A stretch of 64,000 nt of DNA from Crossaster papposus (taxonomy: Eukaryota; Echinodermata; Asteroidea; Velatida; Solasteridae). The position numbers and the translations under genes were made by a program. The notes beneath the pieces were generated by a model. The model saw nothing but the letters and a program-made list of their open reading frames with translations, had not been told where the DNA came from and did no database searches. Positions 32,201 through 38,509 of this stretch are shown one piece after another; position 1 is the first letter of the stretch; every line of letters begins with the position of its first letter. The DNA lies in the NCBI GenBank assembly GCA_037893245.1, contig JBAIAA010000603.1:1054001-1118000 (forward strand), in the 5' to 3' direction.

Positions 32201-33011
32201 AATTTTTCTTTATAAAATTCTACTATTCAGAATAATTACAGGACATCTAGCGCAATCATTTTGCTGAATGCCTAGAATCATTATTTACTTTCAAATGAGT
32301 AAGATATTTCTTAATAATTTGGTAGTAAATATTTTCGATATCTGCAAATGTATGGTGTATACTACTTTTAAACATGGTCTAAATTGCATTTCATGTACAT
32401 GTACGTAGTGGTTTTCTAAAATATCAGGGGCCAATTTCATAGAGCTGCTAAGCACAACAATTCGCTTAGCATGACAATTTGCCCTTGGCAAAAACAAGGT
32501 TACAGACCAAATTTTCACCTGATCTTTATTGTTCTGGATTGATAATCAGCTGTTTTTTTACTTATCATGAACAACACGTATAATTAATGAGCAAGACGTT
32601 TTTGTGCTAAGCAATTTTTTTTGCCTAGCAGCTCTATGAAATTGGCCCCTGTTGACATATTTTCAACAACAATGTTTAGTATGTTTGTACACAAAAATTG
32701 GGATCCAAGAATTGTGTTTTGTATAGCCGAATGCTTGGTACAATGTATAGCGGTGTTCAGTATATAGTGGCGTTCCATTATATGTAACGTTTTGGTTTTA
32801 TTTAAATTTTGCACTATACAGTAAAGTCAAGCTGCTTTTCAAGTTCACCCGGGCCGGTTCCCACACAGAGGATGAGACAGAGCGATTGTTGGAGATCCTG
32901 AAAGCTAGACCCGAGGACAAGTCTCTACTGAGATACTGGATCAACGGACTCAGTTGCCAGTATCGCTCCCACCTGCTCACCACGTCCAGTATGGGTGCTT
33001 CCAGCTCCTGA
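7987..33011 (+). CDS. FLCN: Folliculin (FLCN) orthologue, complete nine-exon gene, 570 aa
   Basis: Joining nine exons (7987-8244, 9674-9820, 10970-11245, 18622-18835, 19250-19401, 23681-23794, 27423-27681, 29639-29741, 32822-33011) gives 1713 nt, 570 residues plus TGA, with every junction in phase and every intron GT-AG. Human FLCN has 579 residues. The start [15 protein letters not shown], the blocks [34 protein letters not shown], LTEKxLEG-like (RMTEKVLEG), CNFLGLSP and [15 protein letters not shown] are diagnostic. The N-terminal half is the longin domain and the C-terminal half the DENN-like domain. Arg167 in [11 protein letters not shown] aligns with human Arg164, the arginine finger by which FLCN stimulates GTP hydrolysis by RagC/D in complex with FNIP at the lysosome; its presence suggests a catalytically competent protein. 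The acidic loop after exon 4 is shorter than in vertebrates. Expression is inferred, not shown. Confidence 0.97.
8516..8588 (-). tRNA. tRNA-like sequence, probably a pseudo-tRNA or SINE head
   Basis: Read on the minus strand this is a 73 nt cloverleaf. The acceptor stem GTCTGGA pairs with TCCAGGT over all seven positions (two G-U type). The D stem is GCTC/GAGC with an A-box-like TAGCTCAGTTG, and the anticodon stem CCAGA/TCTGG is perfect. The B-box-like GGTTCAAGCCC is present. The loop reads ACGGCAA, nominal anticodon GGC (Ala), but position 33 is C rather than the invariant U. Only two of five T-stem pairs form. I therefore doubt it is functional. Confidence 0.6.
8732..8751. repeat. Poly-G run (20 bp)
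   Basis: Twenty consecutive G. Such runs are prone to sequencing and assembly length error. Confidence 0.95.
8990..9360. repeat. Cluster of TCCATCA / TGATGGA motifs, degenerate MITE
   Basis: CTGAATCC, GAGTCCATCA and ATCCACCA recur about ten times, and the inverted form TGATGGACTC appears at 9111-9120 and 9340-9349. Together these suggest a degenerate inverted-repeat element with internal short repeats. Open frames through it are repeat artefacts. Confidence 0.5.
9588..9657. repeat. Short tandem repeat, about 20 bp unit
   Basis: GATGACTTTTAACTCTTA-type units repeat about four times with growing divergence, ending about 15 bp before the exon 2 acceptor. The pyrimidine-rich units probably also serve as the polypyrimidine tract of intron 1. 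Confidence 0.75.
9674..9820 (+). CDS. FLCN: FLCN exon 2 (residues 87-135)
   Basis: Begins ACRS (human GCRS), continues [15 protein letters not shown] and [12 protein letters not shown], all strongly conserved in the longin domain. Phase 0 at both ends; donor GTAAGT is consensus. Confidence 0.97.
10360..10969. repeat. Interspersed repeat, copy A (interrupted by a MITE)
   Basis: GAAATTATTC..CTGTCACTTT near 10370-10400 and GATAAAAATGCACAACTGAC at 10924-10943 match the copy at about 22213-22483 in the same order. A partial inverted copy of the right end lies near 18235-18262. Copy A holds the 10659-10895 MITE; copy B does not. Confidence 0.65.
10659..10895. mobile_element. 237 bp palindromic MITE, Tc1/mariner-like
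   Basis: CACTGAACAAAAATATAAA at the left pairs with its complement at the right. TA flanks both sides (10657-10658, 10896-10897). The stem continues inward through GTCTCGATTTG, TGTGTCCGTCTCTGCCAGTG and GGAAT to a loop near 10790. It ends only 74 bp upstream of exon 3. No transposase remains. Confidence 0.85.
10970..11245 (+). CDS. FLCN: FLCN exon 3 (residues 136-227)
   Basis: Encodes [14 protein letters not shown], then [31 protein letters not shown] and [14 protein letters not shown]. Contains Arg167, equivalent to human Arg164, the catalytic arginine finger toward RagC/D. Phase 0 at both ends. The donor CAG|GTGCCC departs from consensus at +3 to +6 and precedes a 7.4 kb intron, so splicing here may be inefficient. 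Confidence 0.97.
11805..12262. repeat. Left arm of a 6.1 kb inverted-repeat structure
   Basis: GCATTTTTGAGGAAAAGCAA, AGGTCAGTAATTAAGGTCAA and CACAAGAAATGG occur here and, complemented and in reverse order, at about 17404-17910. The arms are several hundred bases long and drifted. They may be the ends of a large non-autonomous transposon, or two oppositely oriented copies of one repeat. Confidence 0.75.
12385..12535. repeat. GGTCTCGG-rich low-complexity repeat
   Basis: About a dozen GGTCTCG / GAGACCGG words in 150 bp, starting with a perfect inverted GAGACCGGTCTC. Frames here translate to Arg/Asp/Pro-rich nonsense. Origin not identified; similar tracts can be ends or internal repeats of DNA transposons. 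Confidence 0.7.
12650..12669. repeat. Poly-C run (20 bp)
   Basis: Twenty consecutive C, just upstream of the Ser-rich open frame. Confidence 0.95.
12677..13162 (+). pseudogene. Ser-rich open frame of unknown origin, probably transposon-derived
   Basis: A 161-codon frame with a basic, serine-rich start ([11 protein letters not shown], then [11 protein letters not shown]), followed by a more ordinary segment containing [19 protein letters not shown] do not recognise a domain. It begins without a good ATG context and is followed by a stretch (13163-13390) that reads as further protein-like sequence ([16 protein letters not shown]) in a different frame, implying a frameshift. Its place just upstream of a Penelope-like relic suggests it belonged to the same or an adjacent element. 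It could instead be a fragment of a host gene. Confidence 0.35.
13564..15060 (+). pseudogene. Penelope-like retroelement, decayed reverse transcriptase
   Basis: In order, but in shifting frames with stops: [20 protein letters not shown] followed by FVPTP (the motif before RT1 in Penelope-like elements), [19 protein letters not shown] (RT1-like; the usual form has KPADKGG), YFLPKIHK and [18 protein letters not shown] (RT2/3 region), a degenerate [11 protein letters not shown] (the usual SLYTNIP block), and [20 protein letters not shown] downstream. This order is characteristic of Penelope-like elements, not LTR or LINE RTs. No GIY-YIG endonuclease could be recognised. Several frameshifts and stops make it a pseudogene. 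Confidence 0.8.
16358..17179. mobile_element. Nested TIR element (ATACCGTAATTTCC ends)
   Basis: ATACCGTAATTTCCTGCGGT at the left matches the complement at the right end, and the match extends weakly through the GCGGCTTA / GCGCCTTA words. It splits the right CCAAT-repeat block, so it inserted later. The flanking octamers TTATCCAC and CTACCAAC agree at five of eight positions, possibly a decayed 8 bp target duplication. It contains a further inverted fragment at about 16630-16765. Confidence 0.7.
16630..16765. repeat. Fragment related to the 43.4-44.2 kb Mutator-like foldback
   Basis: GCGATGCGGGGCGCCCTCTA and CCTACGCGCGCTGCATATAC, with the intervening GTAGACCACGCG, match both arms of the foldback at 43424-44182. 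Here the two arms are almost fused, with the 600 bp interior missing, and the extreme tips have diverged. This is the third nesting level within intron 3. Confidence 0.75.
17404..17910. repeat. Right arm of the 6.1 kb inverted-repeat structure
   Basis: Reverse-complement partner of 11805-12262. It carries extra sequence relative to the left arm (about 17832-17868), so the two arms have diverged by indels. Confidence 0.75.
18622..18835 (+). CDS. FLCN: FLCN exon 4 (residues 228-298 plus first base of 299)
   Basis: Encodes [19 protein letters not shown], then [20 protein letters not shown] and RMTEKVLEG (human SRLTEKLLEG). The 5' portion RRRRGGSK is more basic than in human. Acceptor TGTTTCAG is strong; donor AAG|GTTAAA is non-consensus, and reading on gives an immediate TAA. 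Ends phase 1. Confidence 0.95.
19250..19401 (+). CDS. FLCN: FLCN exon 5 (residues 299-349)
   Basis: Follows the acceptor TTTTTTACAG. Starts mid-codon to give [10 protein letters not shown], then an acidic, poorly conserved linker and the conserved [11 protein letters not shown] (human PVFKSLRHMRQ) leading into the DENN-like half. Ends phase 0 at GTAAAG. Confidence 0.93.
19614..22187. mobile_element. 2.6 kb long-TIR element rich in AAGATGGC motifs
   Basis: CAGGAAAAATTGC at 19614 and the complement of GCAGTTTTTCCTG at the right end open inverted arms. These continue through GTCAAGGTTTTCTCAAC and GGGGGGCCA to beyond 19720 / before 22060. Inside, AAGATGGCC or AAAATGGCC words (left half, + orientation) and their complements (right half) recur at least a dozen times, each followed by phrases such as CATCCTGAA or ACAATATCCTGGAT. 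Both halves look like inverted versions of one tandem pattern. No transposase. A smaller inverted element (about 21183-21372) is nested inside. Confidence 0.7.
21183..21372. mobile_element. Small inverted-repeat insertion
   Basis: CTAGCAGAGTT at the left and AACTCTGCTAAG at the right are inverted. Between them ACAAGTC / GACTTG words repeat in both orientations. It interrupts the regular pattern of the host element. Confidence 0.5.
22213..22483. repeat. Interspersed repeat, copy B
   Basis: Matches 10360-10969 in order: GAAATTATTCC..CTGTCACTTT, the ACAGATGCA/AGACGCA region, TTCACAGAGCT, then GATAAAAATGCACAACTGAC at 22455-22474. It lacks the hairpin MITE present in copy A. Confidence 0.65.
22489..23019. 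mobile_element. 531 bp TIR element (GGCCCGAATTCATAAAC ends)
   Basis: GGCCCGAATTCATAAAC at 22489-22505 is the exact complement of 23003-23019. A second, incomplete copy of the tip (GGCCCGATTCATAAAG) lies at about 22580. No gene inside. Confidence 0.8.
23681..23794 (+). CDS. FLCN: FLCN exon 6 (residues 350-387)
   Basis: Strong acceptor TGTTTTCAG. Encodes [20 protein letters not shown] and ends SFFEVLK (human SAFEVLR), phase 0 at both ends; donor GTAAGC. Confidence 0.96.
23862..23978. repeat. 117 bp element with 13 bp inverted ends
   Basis: CGGAACTAGTCTTG at the left and CAAGACTAGTTCC at the right are inverted copies. Possibly a very small MITE. Confidence 0.5.
24654..24758 (+). pseudogene. 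Exon-like 34-codon reading of unknown origin
   Basis: The + frame from 24654 to TAA 24756-24758 ends [18 protein letters not shown], which has the composition of a genuine amphipathic C-terminal helix rather than translated AT-rich intron. Upstream the frame closes at TGA 24651. AG dinucleotides at 24649-24650 and 24667-24668 could be acceptors. It may be a fragment of another gene (processed or exonic pseudogene), an alternative terminal exon, or chance. I do not recognise the family. Confidence 0.3.
26186..26488. mobile_element. TTAA-flanked MITE, copy 1
   Basis: TTAA at 26182-26185 and 26489-26492 flank the ends AAGGTAGTATACACCAT / ATGGTGTATACTAC..ACCTT. The interior (AACATCGTTTAACTGAGCTG, ATGCCGAGAAAA) is shared with the copy at 31984-32367. 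TTAA duplications are typical of the piggyBac and Kolobok superfamilies. Confidence 0.75.
27423..27681 (+). CDS. FLCN: FLCN exon 7 (residues 388-473 plus first base of 474)
   Basis: Acceptor TGTACCCAG. Encodes [19 protein letters not shown], then CNFLGLSP and [10 protein letters not shown] (human CNFLGLSP and SSEFAVIVEV) of the DENN-like domain. The segment after LDI is lineage-variable. Ends phase 1 at GTAGAC. Confidence 0.96.
27955..28242 (+). mobile_element. tRNA-derived SINE-like sequence
   Basis: A B-box GGTTCGAATCCC (about 28019-28030) lies near the start, with an imprecise A-box upstream. The body contains two GTGGTTTTCCTCCC-like repeats and ends with GAGCTACAGAGCTCAGGGCG. Such a promoter head plus unrelated body is the SINE layout. 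No A-rich or triplet tail is seen because the hAT element follows immediately. Confidence 0.5.
28243..28706. mobile_element. hAT-type MITE with 8 bp target duplication
   Basis: CAGGGACGTAGCCAG at the left matches the complement of CTGGCTACGTCCTTG at the right. Flanks CTCGGTTT (28235-28242) and CTTGGTTT (28707-28714) agree at seven of eight positions, the 8 bp duplication expected of hAT elements, whose ends commonly begin CAG. Subterminal purine-rich GGGGGA / TCCCCC blocks are also inverted. No transposase. Confidence 0.85.
29639..29741 (+). CDS. FLCN: FLCN exon 8 (residues 474-507 plus two bases of 508)
   Basis: Encodes [20 protein letters not shown] and ends LVALKEEWM (human GPTILNKIE and LVCLKEEWM). 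Donor GTGAGT; ends phase 2. Confidence 0.97.
29827..30975. mobile_element. 1149 bp TIR element with TAGTG flanks
   Basis: CAGTCCTTCTGATTTGA (29827-29843) is the exact complement of 30959-30975. TAGTG occurs directly outside both ends (29822-29826 and 30976-30980), a likely 5 bp target duplication. The interior has no recognisable transposase; frames on both strands are low quality. It hosts a CTTCGTCTTTGG-type inverted repeat (about 30460-30690). Confidence 0.8.
30460..30690. repeat. CTTCGTCTTTGG inverted-repeat MITE, copy 1
   Basis: CTTCGTCTTTGGCTTTGGCT at the left is inverted at the right as AGCCAAAGACGAAGACGAAG. The interior TTTTGGGTTCACATCAATCG and AATGTTTCTGAAG is shared with about 33190-33425. 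A diverged, shortened relative lies at about 41222-41325. Confidence 0.75.
31984..32367. mobile_element. TTAA-flanked MITE, copy 2
   Basis: Flanked by TTAA (31980-31983 and 32368-32371). Ends AAGGTAGGATACACCAT and ATGGTGTATACTACTT. Same interior as copy 1 at 26186 but with about 75 bp extra around 32120-32195, including TTTTCAACCGGCGTCGAGCA. Copy 1 is therefore internally deleted relative to this one, or this one carries an insertion. Confidence 0.75.
32427..32649. mobile_element. GGGGCC palindromic MITE, copy 1
   Basis: GGGGCCAATTTCATAGAGCT at the left pairs with AGCTCTATGAAATTGGCCCC at the right, and the arms continue as GCTAAGCAC/GTGCTAAGC. A second copy lies at 38087-38328. Confidence 0.85.
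32822..33011 (+). CDS. FLCN: FLCN exon 9, terminal (residues 508-570 and stop)
   Basis: Completes the split Asn codon to give [15 protein letters not shown] (human MNKVKVLFKFTK), then [19 protein letters not shown] and [12 protein letters not shown] (human GLSKTYKSHLMST), ending SSS-TGA at 33009-33011. No consensus poly(A) signal lies within the next 200 bp. AATAAA words occur further on, at about 33254, 34015 and 34320, so the 3' untranslated length is undetermined. Confidence 0.96.
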
Positions 33012-33189
33012 AAACCAGAATGTGTTTCAGGAATGATGAGCTTTGTGCGGGAACTAAAGGTGACACTTTTCACCTAGGAATGACGTCCTATAATTGGGTC
33101 AAATACAATTTCGCTGTTTTCACACATGCTGTTTCTCGTTTATGTAATACACGGATACCAGAGAGTTGGATAGTATCCTTGCAGACTCC

Positions 33190-33425
33190 TAAAAAGGAGT
33201 TTTCGAAACCTAGACTTTGTCTTGATTTTGGCTTTGACTTCCGAGAAGCTCTAATAGAAATAAATAGGAAAAGAAAAAAATTGAACTTTTGGGTTCATAT
33301 CAATAGATTTAATGTTTCTGAAGAACAAGAGGCGCAAGAATGTGAATGAAGTTTTCTAAGTTGGGGCCTAAAAATAACTGTAATCTTAAGCATAAGACGA
33401 AGACGAAGTCAGGTATTCAAAAACC
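33190..33425. repeat. CTTCGTCTTTGG inverted-repeat MITE, copy 2
   Basis: GAGTTTTCGAAACCTAGACT opens the left side and the right side closes as the complement of GAGGTTTTTGAATACC. The interior AATGTTTCTGAAGAACAAGA matches copy 1 at about 30460-30690. Lies just after the FLCN stop, so it may be part of the 3' UTR. Confidence 0.7.
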
Positions 33426-33569
33426 TCTTTAATAACATTTTGCTTTTGAATGATAGAGGCGGGAATTTGTCACATCACCGAAATCAATTGCAGTCCGGCA
33501 AGATGCCGTCGAGGTGGTACTTGTGCACAGAGCCCATAGCAGTTTAAAGCGATGACACGTATTTTATAC

Positions 33570-34310
33570 TGGGTTAAATGGGAATCGATTCCGTATGGAA
33601 TTGAAATTCCTAGACAGAAATCAAAATTGATTGCAAAAATGCTGGATCCGAGTTGCTAAAGCTTAATGTTAAGATGAATATTGTTATTTTTCATGTAGGA
33701 AAATTGGAATTGATTCCGAGTGGAATGACGATTCCTAGATAGAAATGCTGGGATTTCCCAAGCCAATAGCAGTTTGTCAGCGATGAAACCTTTTTCTTTT
33801 TTTTCATGTGAACAATTGAGATGGTTTTCAAATGGAATACAATTCCTAGATGGAAATTTGCTGTGATTGCCAAAACCTATAGGAGATTATCAATGATGAA
33901 ACTTGTTATTTTCCATGTGGGAAAATTTGGAATAATGCCAAATGGAATTGTGATTATAACATATACTGAAACGCAAAAGAAACTTTTAAAATGTAATGAA
34001 ATTGTAACAGTTCAAAATAAAACAAACAAACAATTGCTAATAAATTGAAACATTGTCAAGTTGTTGACCAAGATACACCATCTCATCAGTTTGTTCTACA
34101 GTAAAGAACAGAAGAGGAAACTTGTTATTTTCCATGGTGGAAAATTAGGAATTATCAGATTCCTAGAAGGAAACATTGGGCTGCCCAAGCCTATAGCAGT
34201 TTATCAGCAGTGAAACTAGCTATTTTCCATGTGGAAATTGGGATTGATTTCAGATGGGATTGCCATTCCTGGACAAAATTGCTGGAGTTGAGTCAGCCTT
34301 TAAATGCTAT
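33570..34310. repeat. Degenerate minisatellite, about 100-135 bp unit
   Basis: The sequence TTATTTTCCATGTGG..AAATTGG, a GATTCC-type palindrome, GATTCCTAGA..GGAAAT, GCTGGGATT, then CCTATAGCAGTTTATCAGC recurs about six times (starts near 33577, 33688, 33805, 33907, 34121, 34210). The copies are very diverged, with a 160 bp unrelated segment at about 33960-34115. The GGAATCGATTCC core recurs at 44396-44450. Confidence 0.75.
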
Positions 34311-34480
34311 AGCATGTACAAAATAAAGAAATTAAATCGAACCATGGTATACTTGGTGAAAGTGCACTTTTCATTTGCCAAAAGATTTAATTATTAAAGT
34401 TGGTGTATTCGTGCTTTTAGGGGTTGCACCCTAAAAAATGGATTTTCAAATTGCATTGATTATTTTCTAGCAATGTATAT

Positions 34481-34731
34481 TGTGACCCACCATCGTAAAT
34501 CCAGGCTAAAGTTTTGTTTTAATAATGAAGATCTTTACACAAATGAATTACTGGCATTTTAAACTTTAAAATAAGATATAATTTACTCATATAGGTGATA
34601 TATTTTTGAAGTAACGACTTTTCAAAGTTCGGGAATTGCAATAGGATGTTTATGAGAAAATGGGCGTTAAAGTGTTGTATACCAAAATGGGATTTGCCGA
34701 CTTACACCTGGTTTTGGGGTAGTGGGTCACA
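34481..34731. mobile_element. 251 bp MITE with TGTGACCCAC ends
   Basis: TGTGACCCAC at 34481-34490 is the complement of 34722-34731. The arms continue weakly (ATCGTAAATCCAGG versus CCTGGTTTTGGGG-like). No coding. Confidence 0.75.
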
Positions 34732-36149
34732 TCAAGTGGGGGAAGGGGGGCCTTCCGACCGTCTTAAATCTTGCTTCATATGTCTGAGCTAGGGATGATC
34801 CTGTGATCATGCAGTATTCATATTTAAGTAGAAACATACATTTGTGCTAAATTAAATGTTTAATTGACTTTTTGAAATAGCATCAGTTGGCCCTATAAGA
34901 ATGCACACATGTTGCCTATTATGTGTATTGAACTACACTTAGAAAATACAGTATTTTATACATGTAGATGAACTACATGTAGAAAATGTATAGGCAACAA
35001 TGCTATGATGATATTTAAAAAAATCAATTAAATATAAAGGTGAGAACCAACTTTGTAATTTGCACAAATGGAGTTTACATATTTATGTTTGTTGCTATGG
35101 GCAAATGAAATTTGTGTAAAAAATGTGGGCAACATTTGCATTTGTTAAAAAGAGAGATGACCCGCCTCTTTTGGAGGGCCATCAATCCCATTCCACTTGG
35201 AATTTGGCTTTAAAATTTGTTGCGTCGGATTTTGAAGGATGAAGCTATGATTTCAATTTTTTCAGCCAAATCTAAGGGGGTTACCATGCAGGGGACCCTT
35301 TAGGTGATTTGATACAAAATGACCCTTTACAAAATAACCCTTTACAAAATGACCCTTCACTGTGTATTATATGTGTGGCTCGCTATGCACAACTGTTTCC
35401 TAAATTAGCATATGAATATTTATGACTTTTTGCTCAAAACTTCTAGTAGCCCGCAATTTGTACAATGACAAAAATCACTTCTAAAAAACGTAGGATTAAG
35501 GCTCGTCAATGCAAACAGCAAATTTATTTGTTAGAGTACATTATATAAAATTTGTTCGGAAAAGAAAATCTAAATTTTGAAGAAAAAAAACCGGACGCAT
35601 TAAACTTAAAAAAAGTTGCAATTTCTTCAGACATTGAAGATAATTATGTTTATGTTACAAATTTTTAGTTTAGTTTAGTATTATGTAACTTTGTACATAA
35701 AATATAATTTTTACCCGTTTCCAAATAAATGTATACATTGACAAATAACTGCATTCTGATAAAATTGTGATTTTGTGCGCCTTCCCCCTCCCCCCCCCCC
35801 CCCCCCCCCCCCAAAAAAAAAGAAACACCAAAAAACTGAACCCCATACAAATCCTGAATAAATAGCCTCTGGAATTGCATTTCAAGCCTACTAAGTTACG
35901 GGCCGACCTACACTAAGGCCCACTCTAGTGTAAACTTTGGGGTACGAGTTGACTCATTTTCCTTACGATACAGCCCCACGATCCCACCTATGTCCCACTT
36001 ACGGTTACAGAACCCACTTGGGCCAGTAGTCTAGTCCAGGGAAAATAAGTTTTGACCTCACACAAATTGCAATAGAATATTTTCCACCAAAGTGCACTTC
36101 TATAAGATCCCTAGAATGACATACTAAAAATCCAAAAAAATCCAAGTGG
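34732..36149. other. Intergenic, nothing recognised
   Basis: AT-rich. Contains a three-copy 17 bp tandem repeat (ACAAAATGACCCTTTAC-type, about 35317-35358), a poly-C run (35790-35812) and a short imperfect repeat of ACATGTAGAAAATG around 34920-35005. I see no exon or RNA gene. Confidence 0.6.
35790..35812. repeat. Poly-C run (23 bp)
   Basis: Twenty-three consecutive C, followed by poly-A. Gly-rich minus-strand frames crossing it are artefacts. Confidence 0.95.
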
Positions 36150-37975
36150 TGGAAATATGAATAATTTCCATATTAAATCGTTAATCCCTGCTGCGTAATA
36201 TATTTATTCCTATATTTGGGTATATTATTTAATATTACCGGTATTATTTTTTTGAAAAGTTTATTTTGGCGATTCTACTTACATATCCTTACTTCAAAAC
36301 ATTTTCTAAAGCATATAAGTGACTGAATAATTATGTGAATAGTAATTATCCAAAATGACAACTTCGTGACCCTATAAATGTGCGCACACTCTCCAGATAT
36401 CATCAAGTACAAGTAGTCAGTATTGGCATGAAGGAATTCACCAAGTTGCTCACTGGCACAGTTTATATTAAAACCTTATGGAAAATCATATGAGGGTCAT
36501 TCCACGTCATTCAACACACTTTTTTGCTCGACCTCCTCCGATTTTGATGAAATTTGGTGTGTGGCTATAGGTACTCATGAGAAACTCTGATACGCAAAAT
36601 ATTAGCGAAATTCGGTCATTTGTGTAGGAGCTGGAGCAGTTTGAAGTTTTAGGGGGTTTTGCGGCCAGAACCCACCAATCTACCTAAAAATTGCTAAATA
36701 CCCCTACCGAATGGTTCGATCTCAGCAAGTGAGGAATCGTTGGAAAGAGCACAAAATTTTCTATCCACCAATATGTCACTTGACATGCTTTTATGTGTTG
36801 ACCCAAATCTGGGTCATTTAAGGTGACCTTGACCTTTGACCTCGATTATCTCAAAAGTATATGCTCTGGTTTTGATTAACTTTTTGTAGTCGTGAGATAG
36901 TTAACTGTACATGGCGCACACGAAAAATCAGCTTGGGCAATTACCAACTCCAGGAGTAAAATGACTTTAACTTCCAACAAATGTGTAATATCACTCCTAT
37001 GAATGCGAATACAGTAACAATTATCAACTATTATGCATGTATTTTTGAATTCGATCTCGGTATTTTCAATGCCCGCCTCTGAAGTAGGTAGACTCCGTTA
37101 TGGCGTAAAAAGGCAGTATTCAGAATATTATAGTAACTCGGTTTACAGTAGCCAGTAGCCACGGCGGTTAAGCAATGAAAATACCGAGATCGAGACACAT
37201 GTACAGTCGACTCTTGTTATAACGAACTCCGCGGGACCTTGTCAAAGTGTTCGTTATATCCGAATTTCGTATTATTCGACCCAACGATTTCTAACCCATT
37301 GTTCACTTTGTATAGACCCCGTACGTGTACGTGATGACCAAAATACACCTTTGCAGTATGAACACAAATGTACATAACAGTTAATAATTGTGACTGAATC
37401 CGCATTCATAAGAGTGATATTACAAATTTGTTGGTAATTGCCCAAGCTGATTTTTCGTGTGCGCCATGTATGGTTAACTATCTCACGAATAAAAAAGGTT
37501 CATCAAAACCACAGCATATACTTTTGAGATAATCGAGGTCAAAGGTCAAGGTCACCTTAAATGACCCAGATTTGGGTCAACACATAAAACCATGTCAAGT
37601 GAAATATTGGTGGATAGAGAATTTTGTGCTCTTTCTAACGATACCTCACTGGCTGAGATCGAACCATTCTGTAGGGGTATTTGGCCATTTTTAGGAAGAT
37701 TGGTGGGTTCTGGCCGCAAAACCCCCTAAAACTTCAAACTGCTCCAGCTCCTACAAAAAATGACCGAATTTTGCTAAAATTTTGCTTATCAGATTTTCTC
37801 ATGAGTACCAAACCACACACCAAATTTCATCGAAATCGGAGGGGGTCGAGCAAAAAAGTGTGTGGAATGACGTGGAATGACCCATGAGCAATATTAACAT
37901 TGTGATATTTAGCCCAGCAAACAAAAAATGGTGTGTCCATAAATTGGGCTAAAATATAGGTCAAGGGTTTTCTAA
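36150..37975. repeat. Foldback element copy 2, interrupted by a Sola-like insertion
   Basis: 36180-36493 matches 600-900 of copy 1 (CTTACTTCAA, ACTGAATAATTATG, ACCTTATGGAAAATCATATG). After the 36494-37883 insertion the match resumes with GAGCAATATTAACATTGTGATATTTAGCCC-type sequence, corresponding to copy 1 at about 890-960. Only the left arm and the start of the centre are recognisable here. Confidence 0.75.
36494..37883. mobile_element. 1390 bp foldback DNA transposon, Sola-like, TSD ATGA
   Basis: GGGTCATTCCACGTCATTC opens left arms of about 455 bp that are mirrored at 37432-37883. Shared inner landmarks are AAGGTGACCTTGACCTTTGA and GCTCGACC. ATGA stands on both sides (36490-36493, 37884-37887). 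The empty site can be read at about 889-893 of the window, where the same host repeat has a single ATGA. A 4 bp duplication is expected for Sola elements, so that assignment is plausible but not proven. The 480 bp centre has no transposase. Confidence 0.85.
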
Positions 37976-38086
37976 GGTACGGTGGGAGACTTATCACAAT
38001 GTTATAATGGTGCCACAGTGGTTTGGTTTTTTTTATTGCTCCGTGGCCGTGGGCCGGGATGCATGCGTCGTCGCGTTGCACGACCA

Positions 38087-38328
38087 GGGGCCAATTTCAC
38101 GGAGCTGCTAAGCACAAAAATTTGCTTAGCACAAAAAAGTCTTGCTTAATAAAACAATTTCCCAGCCAAAATTCTACGTGTTTTTCATGCTAAGAAAAAA
38201 AACAGCTGATGGTCAATCAAAAACAATAAAGATCACGTGAAAATTTGGTCAGTAACCTTGTTTTTACCAAGGACAAATGTTCATGCTAAGCAAATTGTTG
38301 TGCTTAGCAGCTCCGTGAAATTGGCCCC
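38087..38328. mobile_element. GGGGCC palindromic MITE, copy 2
   Basis: GGGGCCAATTTCACGGAGCT at the left pairs with AGCTCCGTGAAATTGGCCCC at the right. Internal AACAATAAAGATCACGTGAA and the GCTAAGCA words match the copy at 32427-32649 in the opposite orientation. Confidence 0.85.
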
Positions 38329-38509
38329 AGGCTCATTCTGGCACGAAAATTGGGACCAGAGTAAAACTGGCCGCGTATTCGGCCTGATTCCAGACGCGCA
38401 TTCCACCAGCGTATTCAAGTACACAAAGGCTAATACTAGACACGTTGTACTTAAAGTGCAAGTTTCCACAATTACCGTTGGGGGTCAATAATTGGGCGAC
38501 TAGATGCTA

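Larger units (their letters stand above)
29742..32821. other. FLCN intron 8 (3080 bp)
   Basis: Contains a 1149 bp TIR element (29827-30975) with a further inverted repeat inside, a TTAA MITE (31984-32367) and a GGGGCC palindrome (32427-32649). A (TC)n run lies at about 31280-31297. 30977-31980 otherwise shows nothing named. Acceptor CTATACAG. Confidence 0.85.
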
